From assembly GCA_039925865.1 (NCBI GenBank), contig JBDSYA010000196.1, forward strand, positions 1 to 6,974: a stretch of DNA of 6,974 bases, given 5' to 3'. The position numbers and the translations under genes were made by a program. The notes beneath the pieces are model-generated. The model saw nothing but the letters and a program-made list of their open reading frames with translations, made no database searches and was not told where the DNA came from. This stretch comes from JBDSYA01 sp039925865. Its GTDB lineage: Bacteria > Bacteroidota > Ignavibacteria > Tepidaquicellales > Tepidaquicellaceae. Below are positions 6,871 through 6,974 of this stretch, piece after piece (the first letter of the stretch is position 1; every line of letters starts with the position of its first letter).

Positions 6871-6974
6871 ATGAAATGCTTTTTAATAAAAATTTTTACT
6901 TCAATATTTCTAATTACAAGCTTCAGCTATTCACAGGTAAATACTCAATGGAAATCATTTTATAACGGATCTGC
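6871..6974 (+). CDS. Secreted protein, N-terminus only (cut by window edge)
   Basis: Only 34 codons and part of a 35th are visible. They begin MKCFLIKIFTSIFLIT, a classical Sec signal peptide with Lys at positions 2 and 7 and a hydrophobic core, followed by a likely signal peptidase I site after SFSYS, before QVNTQWKSFYNGS. Cleavage before Gln is common in Bacteroidota and Ignavibacteria. The QWKSFYNG start of the mature part resembles the first blade of SBBP-type beta-propeller repeat proteins (pattern W-x-x-x-Y-N-G), many of which are exported by the type IX system, but the visible part is far too short to decide. It is transcribed away from the polysaccharide operon and need not share its function. 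No Shine-Dalgarno is seen upstream of the ATG. Confidence 0.7.
   Translation, partial: MKCFLIKIFTSIFLITSFSYSQVNTQWKSFYNGS

Noticed and set aside
1..6974. CRISPR array, insertion sequence, tRNA or rRNA
   Set aside because: No spaced direct repeats, transposase motifs, terminal inverted repeats or RNA-like conserved stretches were seen; the window is filled by protein-coding genes.

Overview
The window is AT-rich (roughly one third G+C by eye) and nearly all coding. Codon use, the lack of Shine-Dalgarno sequences, the signal peptide ending in Ser-Gln at the right edge and the style of the envelope proteins suggest a Gram-negative member of the Bacteroidota/Ignavibacteria (FCB) group. This assignment is an inference; there is no rRNA or marker gene to fix it.

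Layout: four genes lie head to tail on the minus strand, read from right to left, with gaps of 21, 25 and 4 bases, so they look like one operon. (1) 6578-5082 is a membrane-bound family 2 glycosyltransferase of the processive PgaC/BcsA type. (2) 5060-3942 is a secreted protein that looks like an outer-membrane beta-barrel (YaiO/PgaA-like candidate). (3) 3916-623 is a 1097-residue membrane-anchored protein joining a TIM-barrel glycoside hydrolase, a CBM9-like beta-sandwich and a NodB/CE4 polysaccharide deacetylase. (4) 618 to beyond the left edge is a membrane-anchored protein with a Rossmann/GATase-like (DUF4350- or DUF2194-like) domain, cut by the window. A 292-base divergent intergenic region (6579-6870) separates the operon from a plus-strand gene for a secreted protein, of which only the signal peptide and about 12 further residues are visible.

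How the genes may work together: the glycosyltransferase would polymerise and extrude a polysaccharide across the inner membrane, the periplasmic fusion would deacetylate and trim it, and the barrel would pass it through the outer membrane. That is the logic of the Pga (poly-N-acetylglucosamine) and Pel systems, but the parts are arranged differently. The synthase and barrel are Pga-like. The hydrolase-then-deacetylase order of the fusion is that of PelA rather than PgaB. A Rossmann-like module, which PelA carries internally, is here a separate gene. The polymer itself cannot be read from the sequence. The operon is the most interesting item in the window.
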